Positions 34,934 to 43,733 of a stretch of 64,000 nucleotides of DNA are shown here, piece by piece (the stretch's first letter is position 1; each line of letters begins with the position of its first letter). Both the position numbers and the translations under genes were made by a program. The notes beneath the pieces are model-generated. The model did not search any database. It saw only the letters and a program-made list of their open reading frames with translations, and was not told the origin of the DNA. The DNA is taken from NCBI GenBank assembly GCA_002148405.1, contig MUGG01000169.1:99668-163667 (forward strand), read 5' to 3'. The DNA comes from Alkalinema sp. CACIAM 70d (GTDB taxonomy: Bacteria; Cyanobacteriota; Cyanobacteriia; Leptolyngbyales; Leptolyngbyaceae).

Positions 34934-35575
34934 CTACTGCCCACCGATTGCAGCTCCGATCGTCCAAGCATCAATCAGCAATAGGAAAAGCGTGAAAACT
35001 AGGAGAATTACATACATCCACGGTTGAGACAAGGGCTTAATATCAGTCGTATCGATCCCCGTTTCCGCCTGTACCCGTCGCACAAACTTGGCAAATCCCA
35101 CAATTCGCATGGGCAGGAGAAATCCTTCCCCCGATCGTGTCACGAAATAGTAAACGAGGCCGCCCTGGCCCGTACTTCTGGGCTTTAACGCAGCAATCTC
35201 TTCCCAGGCCACCTGCCAGCCTTTCCGAAATAGCCGGGGTACCCAAGCTGGATAGGCCACTTGCACACCCTCGGCATCCACCACAACCCGCTCACTCAAG
35301 GCCCCGTACAAAGCGATCGCCCCAAAACCCAACCCAACCCACAACCAATTTGCGGGAATGGGGGCTTGGGTAAACGCCGCGAGGAAGGGCAATGGCAGGG
35401 TCAACGCGGCATATAAGCTGAGTAAGGTGCCTCGAATGAGAGGCGAAATTCGAAAGATGTCGGTCGTTTCTAAATGCCCATCGGAACGATCGCGAGGGCG
35501 ATCATCAGTCTGATCAGGAGTCGTTACCGTTTCAGGAACAGAGGCTGGAGAAGAAGGTTGCAAGTCTGGGTTCAC
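34934..35575 (-). CDS. Membrane protein of unknown function
   Basis: A 213-residue protein. The first 40 residues are hydrophilic. Two adjacent hydrophobic helices follow (about 52-70 and 76-92). A soluble PH-like beta region has VVVDAEGVQVAYPAWVPRLF and VYYFVTRSGEGFLLPMRIVG. A final helix near the C-terminus is MYVILLVFTLFLLLIDAW. The start appears to be GTG 35573-35575 without a clear ribosome-binding site. It precedes the ABC ATPase gene by 46 bp on the same strand, so the two may belong to one transporter or stress system. That link is inference. Confidence 0.7.
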   Translation of the reverse strand: MNPDLQPSSPASVPETVTTPDQTDDRPRDRSDGHLETTDIFRISPLIRGTLLSLYAALTLPLPFLAAFTQAPIPANWLWVGLGFGAIALYGALSERVVVDAEGVQVAYPAWVPRLFRKGWQVAWEEIAALKPRSTGQGGLVYYFVTRSGEGFLLPMRIVGFAKFVRRVQAETGIDTTDIKPLSQPWMYVILLVFTLFLLLIDAWTIGAAIGGQ

Positions 35576-35686
35576 AGGAGTTTTTTACCAATAACCGTAC
35601 TTTTACGATAGTCGCATAGGCTCAGGGGGCGCGACAAAGCTGATTTTACGGATGATAGCGATCGCTAGGATTGCTTATATGGGAAG

Positions 35687-36010
35687 ATGCGAGATGAATA
35701 TCTGTCTATGCTAGATGCCACTCAGGAATTAACTATCATTCGAATGCCGGCTCATATTGATTCGACCGGAGTCAAGCAATTGGCGGATCAATTCCATCAA
35801 AAAATTCAGCCCCACAGTGGTGTGATCTTGGACTTGAGCCAAACCCATGTTGTGGAGTTGGATGCAGCCCATATTCTGATTCAAGGGCTGGCCATTGCTA
35901 AGCAGCGATCGGCGAAACTATCGCTAATGGGCGTTCAGTCCCATATTGCGGCCATTCTCACAGCTACCGGAGTGCTGCAACATTTCCGCAAGCTAGAGTC
36001 CGCCCATTAA
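35687..36010 (+). CDS. STAS-domain protein lacking the phosphorylatable Ser
   Basis: A 107-residue single STAS domain like anti-sigma-factor antagonists: LTIIRMPAHIDSTGVKQLAD, then GVILDLSQTHVVELDAAHIL. In canonical antagonists the D-S-S/G site is phosphorylated on Ser. Here it reads Asp59-Ala60. A phosphorylation switch at that site is thus missing, and the protein may act as an unregulated partner or structural STAS. Start may be ATG 35687 or in-frame ATG 35708. No kinase or sigma gene is adjacent. Confidence 0.8.
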   Translation: MRDEYLSMLDATQELTIIRMPAHIDSTGVKQLADQFHQKIQPHSGVILDLSQTHVVELDAAHILIQGLAIAKQRSAKLSLMGVQSHIAAILTATGVLQHFRKLESAH

Positions 36011-36022
36011 TCGCTATGGGGA

Positions 36023-36961
36023 TCAATTTCCTGCGGCTTCACTTGCAGGGATGTTCGTAGAAGAACTCCAAGACTGAAGCCAGTTAATCAGAATGGGATT
36101 AAACACATCAGGACATTCATCGTGGGGACAATGGCCCGCCTGGGGAATCTCTACGAGTTTGACTGCCGGGTTGAATTCAACAAACTTGCGAGCCAAGCTT
36201 GGCGGAACCATCGTGTCCCGTAACCCCCAAACTAACAAAATGGGGATCGCAATCTGGGGAAGGGCATAGCGGGCTGTGTATTCTGGCGGTAACTGGCGCT
36301 GCCCTTTGATCATGCCTGCTAACGTTCTTGCGGCCCCCAACTCATGGGCGGGATGGGTGAGAATTTCGACCAATTCATCATCCACGTTGTTACCGTTCGG
36401 ATAAGCTCCTCCGACCCACGATCGAATGCGATGGGGTTGGCGAATCCAGCGGAAAAAAGGCACGAAGATGGGCGACAGTGTAAACAATCCTTTCATCCAA
36501 TTGCCTAACGGTTGGATGATTTTTCGGATCCATCCCGCCATTTCTACCGCAGAAAAGTCTGGTAAGTTAATCAGGGCTAATCCCGCCACCATGTCTGGGT
36601 GCTTAGCTGCCAGGCCAACACAGACTACCGATCCTAAGGAATTGCCAACCAACACGACGGGACGGCGGATGAACTGCTGCCAAAAGTCGTAAACTTGCTC
36701 CACCCACAGGGCTGTCCCATAGGCTGCGATCGCCTTTTCAGATGCGCCAAACCCAAGTAAGTCTAGGGCGTAGACTGGATGGTGCTGACTGAGGATAGGA
36801 ATATTGTGCCGCCAGTGACCGATCGATGCTCCAAATCCATGGATCAACAGGAGCGGGATCTCCGTCGAGGCGGGCATGGTAGTGCTGTAGCTATAGCGGA
36901 TTTTCCAGCCCCGCCAAAACCAATCCCGCTGAAACCCAATTCGATCATGCCAAGGCTGCAT
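36023..36961 (-). CDS. Alpha/beta hydrolase
   Basis: A 312-residue alpha/beta-hydrolase-fold protein. The oxyanion-hole region is LLLIHGFGASIGHWRHN, the nucleophile elbow is GNSLGS (Ser), the acid is in LLVWGLRDTMVP and the catalytic His is in QAGHCPHDECP. Its closest type by motif is the cyanobacterial/plant group related to pheophytinase and epoxide hydrolases. The substrate is unknown. ATG 36959-36961 is preferred over a TTG eight codons upstream. Convergent with the STAS gene, 12 bp apart. Confidence 0.9.
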   Translation of the reverse strand: MQPWHDRIGFQRDWFWRGWKIRYSYSTTMPASTEIPLLLIHGFGASIGHWRHNIPILSQHHPVYALDLLGFGASEKAIAAYGTALWVEQVYDFWQQFIRRPVVLVGNSLGSVVCVGLAAKHPDMVAGLALINLPDFSAVEMAGWIRKIIQPLGNWMKGLFTLSPIFVPFFRWIRQPHRIRSWVGGAYPNGNNVDDELVEILTHPAHELGAARTLAGMIKGQRQLPPEYTARYALPQIAIPILLVWGLRDTMVPPSLARKFVEFNPAVKLVEIPQAGHCPHDECPDVFNPILINWLQSWSSSTNIPASEAAGN

Positions 36962-37393
36962 AATGGTCACAGATGCCTCAATCAAAGCGCTAGATTCGTC
37001 ATCGATTCTTTCGCCTTCTATTCTAACGATCTACCCCATTCCCGTTCTTGTCTCTAATCCCTCATTGAAAAATAAGGGGTATTAAATTAATTAAATTAAG
37101 GAAATGGAAGAATCGGCAGTGAAGTGAGTAGAATGGCGGTTACAAACCTTAGTGTTTTCCAAACCTCATGTTTGGTGGAAGACCCCTGAGTTTTGAAGGT
37201 AATTCGATCGAGGTTTGCTCTTTTTGCAGACCGATCGGGGCAAATTCAACGGTAAGTAGATCCCAATCGTTAGATTTAAGTTCGATCAAAAGTCAACTTA
37301 AGCGGATGTATTTGGGGCATACTTTGATCAGCCGAAAGGCTAAGTTGTTTTGTAAACTGAGTTGTTCAATTATTTAATCCACGTTAACCAACG
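36962..37393. other. infC leader region, 432 bp
   Basis: A divergent spacer before infC. It contains AT-rich DNA (37070-37100) and no credible ORF. An in-frame TAA (37385-37387) just before the GTG start bounds infC. Confidence 0.45.
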
Positions 37394-37939
37394 GTGCCTG
37401 TGACGGAAAGAGAAAGAGAAAGACGATTTAACCGCGATCTGCCGATGATTAATGAGCGCATTCGCTTCCCCAAGGTGCGGGTAGTGGACAGCGACGGTGG
37501 TCAATTGGGGATCATGACCTCTCGGGAAGCCCAGCAGCTCGCTGACGAAAAAGAGCTGGATCTGGTTCTAGTGAGTGATAAAGCTGATCCTCCTGTCTGC
37601 AAAATCATTGACTATGGTAAGCATAAGTTCGAGCAGGAGAAAAAGGCCAAAGAGGCTAAGAAGAAGCAGCATACCGTTGACGTAAAAGAAGTCAAGATGC
37701 GCTACAAGATTGAAGACCATGATTACAACGTGCGCATCAGTCAGGCGGAACGGTTCCTGAAAGCGGGAGACAAGGTCAAGGCCACCATCATGTTCCGGGG
37801 TCGAGAAATCCAACATAGCGATTTAGCTGAGAGTCTCCTCAAGCGAATGGCCTTGGATCTCCAAGAGATTGCGGAAGTGCAACAAGCGCCTAAGAAAGAA
37901 GGTCGCAACATGATGATGCTCCTTGCGCCGAAAAAATAA
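37394..37939 (+). CDS. infC: Translation initiation factor IF-3
   Basis: Binds the 30S subunit and enforces initiator tRNA and start-codon selection. The 181-residue product has the N-domain (INERIRFPKVRVVDSDGGQL, VLVSDKADPPVCKIIDYGKH), a Lys-rich linker and the C-domain (EVKMRYKIEDHDYNVRISQA, KVKATIMFRGREI). The start is GTG 37394 or GTG 37400. An upstream in-frame stop excludes anything longer, and no Shine-Dalgarno is evident. infC genes elsewhere also use non-ATG starts for autoregulation. A terminator follows. Confidence 0.97.
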   Translation: MPVTERERERRFNRDLPMINERIRFPKVRVVDSDGGQLGIMTSREAQQLADEKELDLVLVSDKADPPVCKIIDYGKHKFEQEKKAKEAKKKQHTVDVKEVKMRYKIEDHDYNVRISQAERFLKAGDKVKATIMFRGREIQHSDLAESLLKRMALDLQEIAEVQQAPKKEGRNMMMLLAPKK

Positions 37940-37969
37940 ACGCTGATCGATGATTGATCAGTCAGTTCT

Positions 37970-38001
37970 AGAAGGCATCTGAATGGGGTGCCTTCTTTTT
38001 T
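37970..38001 (+). terminator. Terminator of infC
   Basis: AGAAGGCA (37970-37977) pairs with TGCCTTCT (37989-37996), running into a six-T tract, about 30 bases after the stop codon. Confidence 0.88.
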
Positions 38002-38169
38002 ACTGTTTAATCGATAGGCCGATTGGACAATTTTGACCCTGGAGTCGATCGATCTAAGAATAAATTTTCCTCCAGGGTGGGCTGACAGTATTTAGAATAA
38101 AGGCCGTCGGGGAATACTGAAAACAGCCTTTTCAGCATGCGCACACCCATGTTTCGCGAGAGCGCATAG

Positions 38170-41100
38170 ATGACTACAGGAATCCAGGAATCAACCAGAG
38201 ATAATTTCGGTAATAAATTTCTCCGATGGATTAATCTGCGTCCGGGAGAAGGGGAACGTACGTTTCTGATGTTTGCGTCCTATGCGGCAACATCAGTGGG
38301 CGTCCTTTGGCTTGAAGCCACGGCTTCAGCAATGTTCCTGGAACACTTTAGTGCCGATCGCCTGCCTGTCATTTACTTGGCCAGTACGCTGATCAGCATT
38401 TTCCTAGGATCCGTTTATGGCTGGTTGCAATCCTTCCTAGCCATGCGGTGGCTGATTGTCTTAGTTGCGTTGCTCATGGCTGTACCTTTGCCCCTATTTG
38501 TGATGGGGTTTGATGCACCAGAGGGCATTGCGATCGCGGGATTGACGCTGTTTCGAGTGTCTGTTCTGCTCATGCGCCTGTGGCAACAAGTCCTGTATGT
38601 TCTCAGCGATCTCAACACCACCATTACGGTTAACCAGCTCTTTAATATTCGAGAAATTAAACGGGCCTATCCCCTGATTAGCAGTGGTGTTTTGGTGGCG
38701 GATGTCCTCAGTGGGTTTGCGCTACCCTTCGTCCTCAGTCGCTTAGGGCTTTCGGGAGCCATCTGGGTCGCCTTTGCCATGATGTTGACGGGAGCAGGAC
38801 TGCTCTTTTCCATCAGTCAGCGCCAGCAGCGATATTTCCGCAGTGCTTCCCGACGTGAATCCAGCAATACGGAAGCGACCAAGCAACTGCGGGGCCAGTC
38901 TATGAACTACCGCTGGTTGTTACTAATCTTTTTTGTGCTGGCTGAATCAATGTTCTTGTTAGTGGACTTCCAGTTTTCTAAACAACTGGAATCCCTGACG
39001 GCCAACCCGCTGCAATTGTTTGGGGACGTTGGCCCCAATGTGACCCGCAGTGAAAGAATTGCAGGCTTTTTGGGCTTGTTCCAAGGGGTACTGGGGATTT
39101 TGGAGCTGATTATGCAATGGGGGCTCTCTCCTCGCATTTTAGAGAGCCTCGGCATTTTCACAACATCAGGACTATTGCCCATTCTGGTTTTGGCCTTTGG
39201 CAGCGCGATCGCCTTACTTCCCTATCTTCCCCAGTTGGGTGAAATGACGGTTGTTGTCTTTTGGATGATCGTTGTCCTGAAGTTTTTCTATGAACTCATT
39301 CACTTCACGCTACTCGCCAGTGTGAGTCCGGTGTTATTCCAGCCCATTCCCGCCCGCTGGAGTAATGCGATCCAAGCCAGTGTTCGGGGATCAGCAGAAC
39401 CGATCGCCACAGGATTAACGGGAGGTTTGCTGTTAGCTTCAGTGGTGCTTGGATGGCAGCAGGCCCTTGGAAGTAACAATTGGCGTAGCTTGCTCTTTGG
39501 CGGCATGATTTTGCTGGCTGCAGCCTGGCTGATCACAATCTGGTTGATTCAACGGGATTACGTCAAGATCTTGGTGCTGAGTGCCCGTCAGGATCAATTG
39601 GGCATGAGTTCTAATCCTGCCACGATTAAAGAACTTAAGCGGGCCGCGATCGATGCGCTGAGCAAGCCGGGACTAGAGGATTCTCGACTGGCTTGCATTG
39701 AGTTGCTTTTGCAGATTGATCCCCGTAATGCAACAGAAATCCTCGCACCGTTGTTGCTAACCTTTCCGCCCCAAGCCCAATGTCGGGTACTGGAATTTAT
39801 GGTGGAGCACCCGAATCCTGAACATATCGTGTCAGCCCGTCGGTTGATTAATTTTTCGGCTCCACCAGAGGTGGTCGCTGCTGCACTCAGATATGTATTT
39901 TTAACGGATCCTTATGCCGATTTGAAGGAACTGAGTATTTTTATTCGACCGCAGTCTCCACCCGCCATCCGAGGCACCGCTGCGGCTCTCATGGTAGAGC
40001 TGGGCAATCCACAACAAAAAGCTGAAGCCACCAATGTTCTACGGCTGATGTTGACCCATACCCAGGAGCAGGAACGATCGGAAGGATGCCGTGCAATTCG
40101 TCACCTCAAGTATTTGCAAGCCTTACAGATTTATGTTAGTGAAATCGTCAAAAAAGAACGATCAATCACAGTACGACGATCGGTTCTAGAAGCGATTTCA
40201 ATGACCCATTACGAAAAAGGCTACCCGGCCCTGGTGGATGGGTTATACGACTCTGAAACTCGCCATGTGGCCATGCAATCTCTGATCAGTCTGGAAAATG
40301 AATCCCTACCTAGGTTGCAAACCCTTGTAACAGACTGGCGACAGCCCGAGTCGGTGCGTAGTGCCGCTTGGATGGTTATTGGGCAAATTAGCACGACGGA
40401 AGCCCTCGATTTTATGGTGGAGCGATTGACCACAAGTTGGGGAGAAGACCGGGCCCATATCCTGCGATCGTTAATCAAAGTCCCAAAGGACGAAGGGATT
40501 GAAGTAACGGCTGAAAAACTAGGCCGATCGGGGATTGAAATGTTGATCGAGCAGGAGTTGATGCTGATTGGTCAAACCAGTGCCGCAATTCTCGATCTTT
40601 CTGGACAGATCACCCACCGATCCTGCGAAGAAATGCTGCGACGAGCCTTGCGGACAATTCAGTTAGACTGCGTCGATCGGCTGTTTATGCTGATGCAATT
40701 CCTCTACGAACCCGATGCGATCCAAGCGGCAGCCTTTAACCTTAAATCTGGTGCATCAGATAATATTGCCCAAGGATTAGAAATTCTGGATAACAAACTA
40801 GATATTCCGCAAAAACGGGCATTTCTCACCATTTTGGAACGGATTCCCCGCTCTCATTCTGGTCGCAATTCGCCAGGTATTAAACTTCGGCGCACGAGTC
40901 ATCGGCTGAGTCGGCAGGAACAGTTAGAGCTGCAAGAACAGCTACAGAGTTTAAATAGCTTAATCAATTACCAGCCTATGGATCCAAGCGATCGCTTGAT
41001 TCATCTAATGGATCTAAGACATTTTCTATCCGATTGGGTGTTGGCCTGTGGATTCCATTTAGCACGCGCGGAACAGTGGTCGCTAGAGCGTCATCATGTT

Positions 41101-41340
41101 TTGGGTGGTCTCCGCAGTTCGAGTGGCTTTTTGAGAGAAGCGGTGTTGGCCTATTTACAGTCAATGTATCCAGCGGCTTACATGAATGTCTTACCTCGCA
41201 TGAAAAATGATCCTGAACCTATTTTGCGGGTTCATATTCGAGAACAATTGGATCAATTAGGAGCAGAGTTATCGAGGCCACTTAACTCCGGATCCGATGA
41301 TGATGACATGCCCAATACAGCTATTCTAGGCCCGATGTAA
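38170..41340 (+). CDS. Translocase-like multispan membrane protein with C-terminal HEAT repeats
   Basis: A 1,056-residue protein. The first ~460 residues hold about twelve hydrophobic helices in an arrangement like the ATP/ADP (TLC, Npt) translocase/MFS group, starting after LRPGEGERTFLMFASYAATS. The next ~570 residues are soluble alpha-helical repeats of HEAT type (PGLEDSRLACIELLLQIDPR, TRHVAMQSLISLENESLPRL, ESVRSAAWMVIGQISTTEAL). The C-terminal ~30 residues are acidic. The transported substrate is unknown. The next gene encodes a lone cyclic-nucleotide-binding domain. In some relatives these parts are, to my recollection, one chain. Confidence 0.75.
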   Translation: MTTGIQESTRDNFGNKFLRWINLRPGEGERTFLMFASYAATSVGVLWLEATASAMFLEHFSADRLPVIYLASTLISIFLGSVYGWLQSFLAMRWLIVLVALLMAVPLPLFVMGFDAPEGIAIAGLTLFRVSVLLMRLWQQVLYVLSDLNTTITVNQLFNIREIKRAYPLISSGVLVADVLSGFALPFVLSRLGLSGAIWVAFAMMLTGAGLLFSISQRQQRYFRSASRRESSNTEATKQLRGQSMNYRWLLLIFFVLAESMFLLVDFQFSKQLESLTANPLQLFGDVGPNVTRSERIAGFLGLFQGVLGILELIMQWGLSPRILESLGIFTTSGLLPILVLAFGSAIALLPYLPQLGEMTVVVFWMIVVLKFFYELIHFTLLASVSPVLFQPIPARWSNAIQASVRGSAEPIATGLTGGLLLASVVLGWQQALGSNNWRSLLFGGMILLAAAWLITIWLIQRDYVKILVLSARQDQLGMSSNPATIKELKRAAIDALSKPGLEDSRLACIELLLQIDPRNATEILAPLLLTFPPQAQCRVLEFMVEHPNPEHIVSARRLINFSAPPEVVAAALRYVFLTDPYADLKELSIFIRPQSPPAIRGTAAALMVELGNPQQKAEATNVLRLMLTHTQEQERSEGCRAIRHLKYLQALQIYVSEIVKKERSITVRRSVLEAISMTHYEKGYPALVDGLYDSETRHVAMQSLISLENESLPRLQTLVTDWRQPESVRSAAWMVIGQISTTEALDFMVERLTTSWGEDRAHILRSLIKVPKDEGIEVTAEKLGRSGIEMLIEQELMLIGQTSAAILDLSGQITHRSCEEMLRRALRTIQLDCVDRLFMLMQFLYEPDAIQAAAFNLKSGASDNIAQGLEILDNKLDIPQKRAFLTILERIPRSHSGRNSPGIKLRRTSHRLSRQEQLELQEQLQSLNSLINYQPMDPSDRLIHLMDLRHFLSDWVLACGFHLARAEQWSLERHHVLGGLRSSSGFLREAVLAYLQSMYPAAYMNVLPRMKNDPEPILRVHIREQLDQLGAELSRPLNSGSDDDDMPNTAILGPM

Positions 41341-41596
41341 ATTCGAGTATTGAGGGTAAGAGAGCTCAGGGTGAGGCCAAAATGAGGGGGATTCACGAAC
41401 CATTTAGGCCTTCTACTTATGGTCTATCAAATAAGTTGGCAACCGCATTGTTGAAAGTTTCCTGAGGTTGGAATAGTTTGTTTGTTATCATTGCAGTCAC
41501 TATCCGTAGAATATTCTTAATGACACCTTGACGGGTTTTTTAGGGCATACTCAGTAACAAGGCTGTTAATCTCCAGGCTCTTAACCTTCCAGCAAC

Positions 41597-42094
41597 ATGC
41601 TGAACCTGTTTGACCGATTATTACTGGTGCGAGGGGTTCCCATTTTTGAGGAACTTCGGGAGGATTTTTTGATCCGCCTAGTTCCAGTTATGGAAGAAGA
41701 GATTTTTGAAGCCAAGCAACCCATCATTCGCCAAGGCGAAGAAGGGAGCTCGATGTTTATCATTGCTTCTGGTCAAGTCAAGGTTCACATTGGGGATCAA
41801 GAACTCAAGCGTCTGGGGCGGGAAGAATTTTTTGGGGAAATGGCACTCTTTGATTCGGAGTCGCGATCGGCCTCAGTGACTGCTTTAGAAAGATGTGTCT
41901 GTTTGGAACTGACCCAGCAGCAGCTGTATTCCGCGATCGATGAAACGCCCGGAATTGCACTGAACTTAATCCGCATCCTTTCAGGGCGGATCCGCAAGCT
42001 CAACCAAGAAATTAATGAATTACGGGGCCAAAGTAACGGGGCAAATCCCAAAGCCATGCCGCGCGAAGTGGCTACCCGTGTTAAGCGTCCATAG
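41597..42094 (+). CDS. Cyclic-nucleotide-binding domain protein without DNA-binding domain
   Basis: A 165-residue protein with one Crp-type cNMP domain (about 12-130). The phosphate-binding cassette FFGEMALFDSESRSASVTA keeps the Glu and Arg that contact the ribose and phosphate, so cAMP or cGMP binding is plausible. A short coiled-coil-like helix follows (RILSGRIRKLNQEINELRG), but no helix-turn-helix, so it is unlikely to be a transcription factor. It lies 256 bp downstream of the translocase/HEAT gene on the same strand and may regulate it. ATG 41597. Confidence 0.88.
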   Translation: MLNLFDRLLLVRGVPIFEELREDFLIRLVPVMEEEIFEAKQPIIRQGEEGSSMFIIASGQVKVHIGDQELKRLGREEFFGEMALFDSESRSASVTALERCVCLELTQQQLYSAIDETPGIALNLIRILSGRIRKLNQEINELRGQSNGANPKAMPREVATRVKRP

Positions 42095-42147
42095 CAGCTC
42101 TACAGCAAATCCATCGTCGTTCCATCCCACAGAATCAATCACGGGGT

Positions 42148-42921
42148 TTAGTCCGGTTGAGTTGACTGATCGAGGTAGGCTTTGACGTTGTATAGGATTT
42201 CACTCCGCACTTGGTCGTAGTCGCTGGATTGACACCAAGGCTTCAGGCTCAGAACTGTAGAATGGGCTCCGATCGAAACCACCTGCCCAACGGCTTTCGG
42301 ATGGGTGAGAACTTTAGGGTGGCGTTCTGCGATCGCTAACAAATCCTGAAAGGTGGGTTGAAGAGCCCGATCGCCAATATGGATGCGAATGTCTACTCGT
42401 CGAATCCCAAGAACCGTTTGGTTCTTTAATGTACCGCTAAAGAGCTGACTATTGGGAATCGTAATCCGGACATTATCTCCAGTAATAATCGTGGTGGAAA
42501 ACAGACCAATACTGTCCACTGTTCCAGAGACGCCGCCCCCTTCGATCGTATCGCCAACTTCAAAGTGTCGAAAACTAATCAACAGAATACCTGCTGCTAA
42601 GTGGGAAAGACTATTTTGAAGAGCGAGACCAACGGCTAATCCTGCGGCACCGACAATGGCGACTAACGTTGTTGTTTCAATTCCGATTGTGTTCAACGCC
42701 GCAATGATGCCCACAACCCAAATCACAATTTTCAGAACTTGCAACAGGAACCGCTGCAAGGTGGGTTCAATTCGTTTGAGAAGTCGTTTGCTAACGGAAA
42801 CACTGAAGTTTCCCACCCAGTTTGTGCAGAGTAAAATGACGATCGCCCCAAGGAATTTGGGCAGAACTTGCCAACTCCAATGGGCTACGTCATCATTGCT
42901 CAAAAAATCGGTAACTGTCAT
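42148..42921 (-). CDS. MscS-family mechanosensitive channel
   Basis: A 257-residue small-conductance-type channel. Three transmembrane segments are followed by the pore-lining TM3 signature VGAAGLAVGLALQNSLSHLA, with the Gly/Ala packing pattern, then the beta domain FRHFEVGDTIEGGGVSGTVD and a C-terminal mixed domain. It releases osmolytes on hypo-osmotic shock. ATG 42919-42921 with AAGG upstream is chosen over GTG 42961-42963. It is convergent with the cNMP-binding gene. Confidence 0.92.
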   Translation of the reverse strand: MTVTDFLSNDDVAHWSWQVLPKFLGAIVILLCTNWVGNFSVSVSKRLLKRIEPTLQRFLLQVLKIVIWVVGIIAALNTIGIETTTLVAIVGAAGLAVGLALQNSLSHLAAGILLISFRHFEVGDTIEGGGVSGTVDSIGLFSTTIITGDNVRITIPNSQLFSGTLKNQTVLGIRRVDIRIHIGDRALQPTFQDLLAIAERHPKVLTHPKAVGQVVSIGAHSTVLSLKPWCQSSDYDQVRSEILYNVKAYLDQSTQPD

Positions 42922-43178
42922 ACACCTTGCGGACTCGTTGACTCGCTGACTTGCTACTTGCACCTTGCTAAAGGCGCGCTATTCAACAATCAATTTCACC
43001 ATGAAAGGTGAATATTTCGGCAAGCTTCGCCCCGATTTGCCGCCCGGAGCTAAAAAGCGGGCTCATAGAAAATGGCTGCAAAGATTGCTGAGGGGCAACA
43101 CTCACGAATGCAGCTTCTCTAAAAATTTCCTAACTAAATTTACGATCGTAGGTAAACTGGCACTGGGTACCTTGGGGC

Positions 43179-43364
43179 GTGATTATTATTCCTACCAATG
43201 CACAATTGAAGACTTGCTTTGATCTGTGTCAGCGGTTAACGTTGATGTATCGTTCGATCGGGCTAGTCTGCTTTGACGAAACGTCCGGCAACATTTTCAT
43301 CCTGGCGGGTGATGAAACCGAAATTCTAATCTATCCAGATGGTCGATGGAGATTTCAAAAATGA
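43179..43364 (+). CDS. DUF6888 family small protein
   Basis: A 61-residue protein reading PTNAQLKTCFDLCQRLTLMY, then LVCFDETSGNIFILAGDETE and a terminal YPDGRWRF. This matches my memory of the DUF6888 family, abundant in cyanobacteria and found beside DUF6887. The start is GTG 43179. Its stop TGA (43362-43364) overlaps the ATG of the next gene as ATGA, indicating translational coupling. The paired small genes resemble toxin-antitoxin modules in organisation, but no activity is established. Confidence 0.75.
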   Translation: MIIIPTNAQLKTCFDLCQRLTLMYRSIGLVCFDETSGNIFILAGDETEILIYPDGRWRFQK

Positions 43365-43564
43365 AGCCTAATTTCACCACAATGAGTCGTGCTGCTTTGA
43401 AATCCTACCTGCTGTCCCATCGCAATGATGCGGATGCAATGAGCGCTTATATCCAGAAAATTAGTGCCGAACCAGGATGGGTAGAATGTTCAGCCTTAAA
43501 TTCCCCAGATGACTTAGACAACTATCCAGAATTTTTGGAGAAAGTTCGTCGCGCAGGACAATAG
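43361..43564 (+). CDS. DUF6887 family small protein
   Basis: A 67-residue protein starting MKPNFTTMSRAALKSYLLSH and ending with a DDLDNYPEFLEKVRR segment, as I recall for DUF6887. ATG 43361 overlaps the DUF6888 stop by four bases. Five further in-frame codons upstream are inside the neighbour and are not needed. Predicted helical, acidic C-terminus. It is probably the partner of the upstream protein. Which member (if either) is a toxin cannot be told from sequence. Confidence 0.75.
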   Translation: MKPNFTTMSRAALKSYLLSHRNDADAMSAYIQKISAEPGWVECSALNSPDDLDNYPEFLEKVRRAGQ

Positions 43565-43733
43565 AACCGCCTTCCCCGATCGAGTCACATAAGAGTCACA
43601 ATGAAACAGGGTTCTCTCTCGGGTAATACCACCCTAGATGCGGAGCGAGGGCTATAGGCAAGCTTTGGGATAGAGAGAGGTTCTAAAAAAATTCTCCTAC
43701 AATTGAGGAATCGTTCCCCAGGTAGGTCTATTT

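Noticed and set aside
42965..43222. 85-codon frame upstream of DUF6888
   Set aside because: Begins at TTG or an ATG inside a small hairpin, overlaps the DUF6888 start, and has no ribosome-binding site or protein pattern.
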